From Devosia sp. (GTDB lineage: Bacteria; Pseudomonadota; Alphaproteobacteria; Rhizobiales; Devosiaceae): a stretch of DNA of 64,000 nucleotides. Position numbers and translations under genes: made by a program. The notes under the pieces are model-generated. The model ran no database searches. It was not told where the DNA came from and saw only the letters and a program-made list of their open reading frames with translations. Location: contig JADGNE010000050.1 of the NCBI GenBank assembly GCA_015234425.1, forward strand, positions 62,001-126,000. The letters run 5' to 3'. Shown here piece after piece: positions 62,335 through 64,000 of this stretch (its first letter is position 1; every line of letters begins with the position of its first letter).

Positions 62335-63402
62335 ATGGCCAGGGATCAACTTCGCCACGATTGGGTGGACATGGCCAAGGGCCTGTCCATTTTTCTTGTC
62401 GTCATCATGTATTGCGCATCGAGCGTGGGCGAGGACACCGGCCAGACCGGGTTCCTGCACTGGACCATCGCGTTCGCCATGCCCTTCCGCATGCCCGAGT
62501 TCTTCCTGATTTCGGGGCTCTTCCTCAGTCAGGTGATCGACCGGCCCTGGCGCGCCTTCGCCGACCGTCGCGTCGTGCACTATTTCTATTTCTACGCCCT
62601 ATGGGCCTTCATCCACATCGCCTTCAAAATCGCCCTCGTCGGCCGCGACCCCGGCGGGGCGCTCGGCGCCATGGCCATGGCGATTGTCGAGCCCTACGGC
62701 GTGCTGTGGTTCATCTACATGCTGGCCGTCATGGGCGCCGCCAGCAAGCTCTTCCATCAGTTCAAGATCCCGCATTGGGCCGTGCTGGTTGGCGCGGCGC
62801 TGCTGCAGATAGCTTCCGTCCAGACCGGCAGCTATCTCGTCGATCAGTTCGCCGCCTATTTTGTCTATTTCTACGCCGGCTATGTCTTTGCGCCGCACCT
62901 GTTCCGGATCGCCGCGTGGGCAGGAGACAATGTGGGCCCTGCCCTTGCGGTGCTGGGCGCCTGGGCCGCCGTCAACGCCATCCTCGTCTTCAGCCCCGGT
63001 TTTCGGCTCGACCCCGTGCACATCCAGATGGGCTGGGCGGCGATCCCCGGCATTCACCTCGTGACAGCCATGGCCGGTGCGGTCGCCATCGTGGTCGCCG
63101 CGGCGCTGCTGGTGCGCCTGCCGTGGATGAACTGGTTGCGCTGGTTGGGCACGAAATCGCTCGTGATCTATGTCGCCTTCGTCCTGCCCATGGGCATTGC
63201 CCGCATCCTGCTGCTGGCCGTCGGCATCAACGAGCCAAATATCGTCAGTCTGCTCACAATGGTGGCAGCCATCTGCGGCCCGCTTATCCTGTGGTGGATC
63301 ACAGAGAAAATCGGCTTTGGCAAATTCCTCTTCGAGCGGCCGGACTGGGCCCATATTCCGGGCACGCGCCGGAACAAACCCGCGCCGGCTCCCGCAGAGT
63401 AG
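62335..63402 (+). CDS. Membrane acyltransferase family protein
   Basis: A 355-residue integral membrane protein of the acyltransferase-3/OpgC-like type with about ten segments. Family features are HDWVDMAKGLSIFLVVIMY (residues 8-26), FRMPEFFLISGLFLSQVIDR and YFYFYALWAFIHIAFKIALV. Such proteins add acyl groups to glycans or lipids at the membrane. Its place between purS and purQ is unusual and its substrate unknown. Confidence 0.85.
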   Translation: MARDQLRHDWVDMAKGLSIFLVVIMYCASSVGEDTGQTGFLHWTIAFAMPFRMPEFFLISGLFLSQVIDRPWRAFADRRVVHYFYFYALWAFIHIAFKIALVGRDPGGALGAMAMAIVEPYGVLWFIYMLAVMGAASKLFHQFKIPHWAVLVGAALLQIASVQTGSYLVDQFAAYFVYFYAGYVFAPHLFRIAAWAGDNVGPALAVLGAWAAVNAILVFSPGFRLDPVHIQMGWAAIPGIHLVTAMAGAVAIVVAAALLVRLPWMNWLRWLGTKSLVIYVAFVLPMGIARILLLAVGINEPNIVSLLTMVAAICGPLILWWITEKIGFGKFLFERPDWAHIPGTRRNKPAPAPAE

Positions 63403-63546
63403 CCCTGTGCCCGCGGCCCCGGCGCGATGCTGCCAGGGCGCTTCCCCAAAGGTTTTACTGCCCCACTGGGCCGAGGGTCTTGCCTTTTAGCCAAAGACCA
63501 ACCAAAAGGGCCTCGCGCATTCCCCAGACAGAGCGAGGATCCACCG

Positions 63547-64000
63547 ATGAAGGCAGCTGTCATCGTGTTCCCGGGCCTTAACCGTGATCGCGACATGATC
63601 GCGGCACTGACCAAGATCGGGGGCCAGGCTCCGGCCATCGTCTGGCACCAGGACGCCGATATCCCGGACGTTGATCTGGTCGTCATTCCCGGCGGCTTTT
63701 CCTATGGCGACTATCTCCGCTGCGGCGCTATCGCCGCGCGCTCGCCCATCATGGACAAGCTGCGCGAACGTGCTGCCCGCGGCGTCAAGGTGCTCGGCGT
63801 CTGCAATGGCTTCCAGATTCTCATCGAAGCAGGCCTCCTGCCCGGCGCCCTGATGCGCAACACCTCGCTCAAGTTCGTCTGCCGCGAGGTCAAGCTCGAG
63901 GTTACCGACACGGACAATCCCTTCACGCGTGGTTACCATAAGGGCCAGATCATCCGCTGCCCGGTGGCCCATCACGACGGCAATTATTTTGCCGATGCCG
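63547..64000 (+). CDS. purQ: Phosphoribosylformylglycinamidine synthase subunit PurQ (C-terminus off the right edge)
   Basis: Glutaminase subunit, 151 codons seen. [20 protein letters not shown] opens the gene at 63547. [20 protein letters not shown] and the nucleophile Cys in [20 protein letters not shown] are clear. It supplies ammonia to FGAM synthase with PurS and PurL. The stop lies beyond the window. Confidence 0.96.
   Translation, partial: MKAAVIVFPGLNRDRDMIAALTKIGGQAPAIVWHQDADIPDVDLVVIPGGFSYGDYLRCGAIAARSPIMDKLRERAARGVKVLGVCNGFQILIEAGLLPGALMRNTSLKFVCREVKLEVTDTDNPFTRGYHKGQIIRCPVAHHDGNYFADA

Noticed and set aside
62307..63581. Arg-rich plus-strand frame of 424 codons
   Set aside because: Overlaps the membrane acyltransferase in another frame; low-complexity Arg/Pro/His composition.
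1..64000. CRISPR array, insertion sequence, integrase or prophage
   Set aside because: No direct-repeat array, transposase, recombinase or phage gene was found on either strand.

Overview
The window is GC-rich, gene-dense DNA from an alphaproteobacterium, most probably of the order Hyphomicrobiales and plausibly Devosia-like. This is inferred from content and order, not from a tree: thrS, yidD, an IscU-like gene, folE and hisI lie close together. There is also a zeta-type ATPase inhibitor (DUF1476), a DUF2336 protein, DUF3126, a bacterial transglutaminase-like cysteine protease, an NDUFS6-like zinc finger and a purC-purS-purQ run. No insertion sequence, prophage, CRISPR array or plasmid function is visible. 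One tRNA gene (Leu, anticodon TAA) is present.

Positions 1-16520 form a catabolic and accessory block, read almost entirely leftward. First comes a LacI-controlled carbohydrate ABC importer of the LplB/YtcP type, with its binding protein cut by the left edge. Next is a TRAP transporter, then a divergent MarR regulator. After that come five genes that together encode CoA-dependent, beta-oxidative removal of the ferulate or coumarate side chain: CoA ligase, hydratase, dehydrogenase, thiolase and thioesterase. The block ends with a vanillate O-demethylase operon (vanA, GntR regulator, vanB). Identical 5-5-5 inverted repeats in front of marR and in front of the ligase gene suggest that the MarR protein controls both units. 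A separate palindrome over the vanA promoter fits the GntR protein.

Positions 16805-31600 are mostly housekeeping genes: nadK, a DUF2336 protein, a lytic transglycosylase, a nitroreductase, a phosphohexomutase, arfB, thrS, yidD, an IscU-like scaffold, folE and hisI. Among them are two secreted proteins of unknown function. Positions 31600-38500 carry a rhomboid protease, a PAS protein, a double PilZ protein, a periplasmic cysteine protease, cysE and several small conserved proteins. CtrA-like boxes lie before three of the genes in 19600-35400.

Positions 38500-54500 hold a flavin monooxygenase, an MFS exporter, a gluconate module (gnd divergent from a gluconate 5-dehydrogenase and gluconokinase), ogt, a CYTH protein, rluA, gpt, a CinA-type protein, map, radC, a CelD-type acetyltransferase and ccdA. 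From 54700 to the end are a chemoreceptor with a coupled small membrane protein, rpe, purB, purC, purS, a membrane acyltransferase and the start of purQ.

Four genes (a GFA-family gene, radC, the chemoreceptor and a GNAT gene) are broken by five single-base indels in short homopolymers. This pattern looks more like sequencing error than decay and should be settled before these genes are called pseudogenes.
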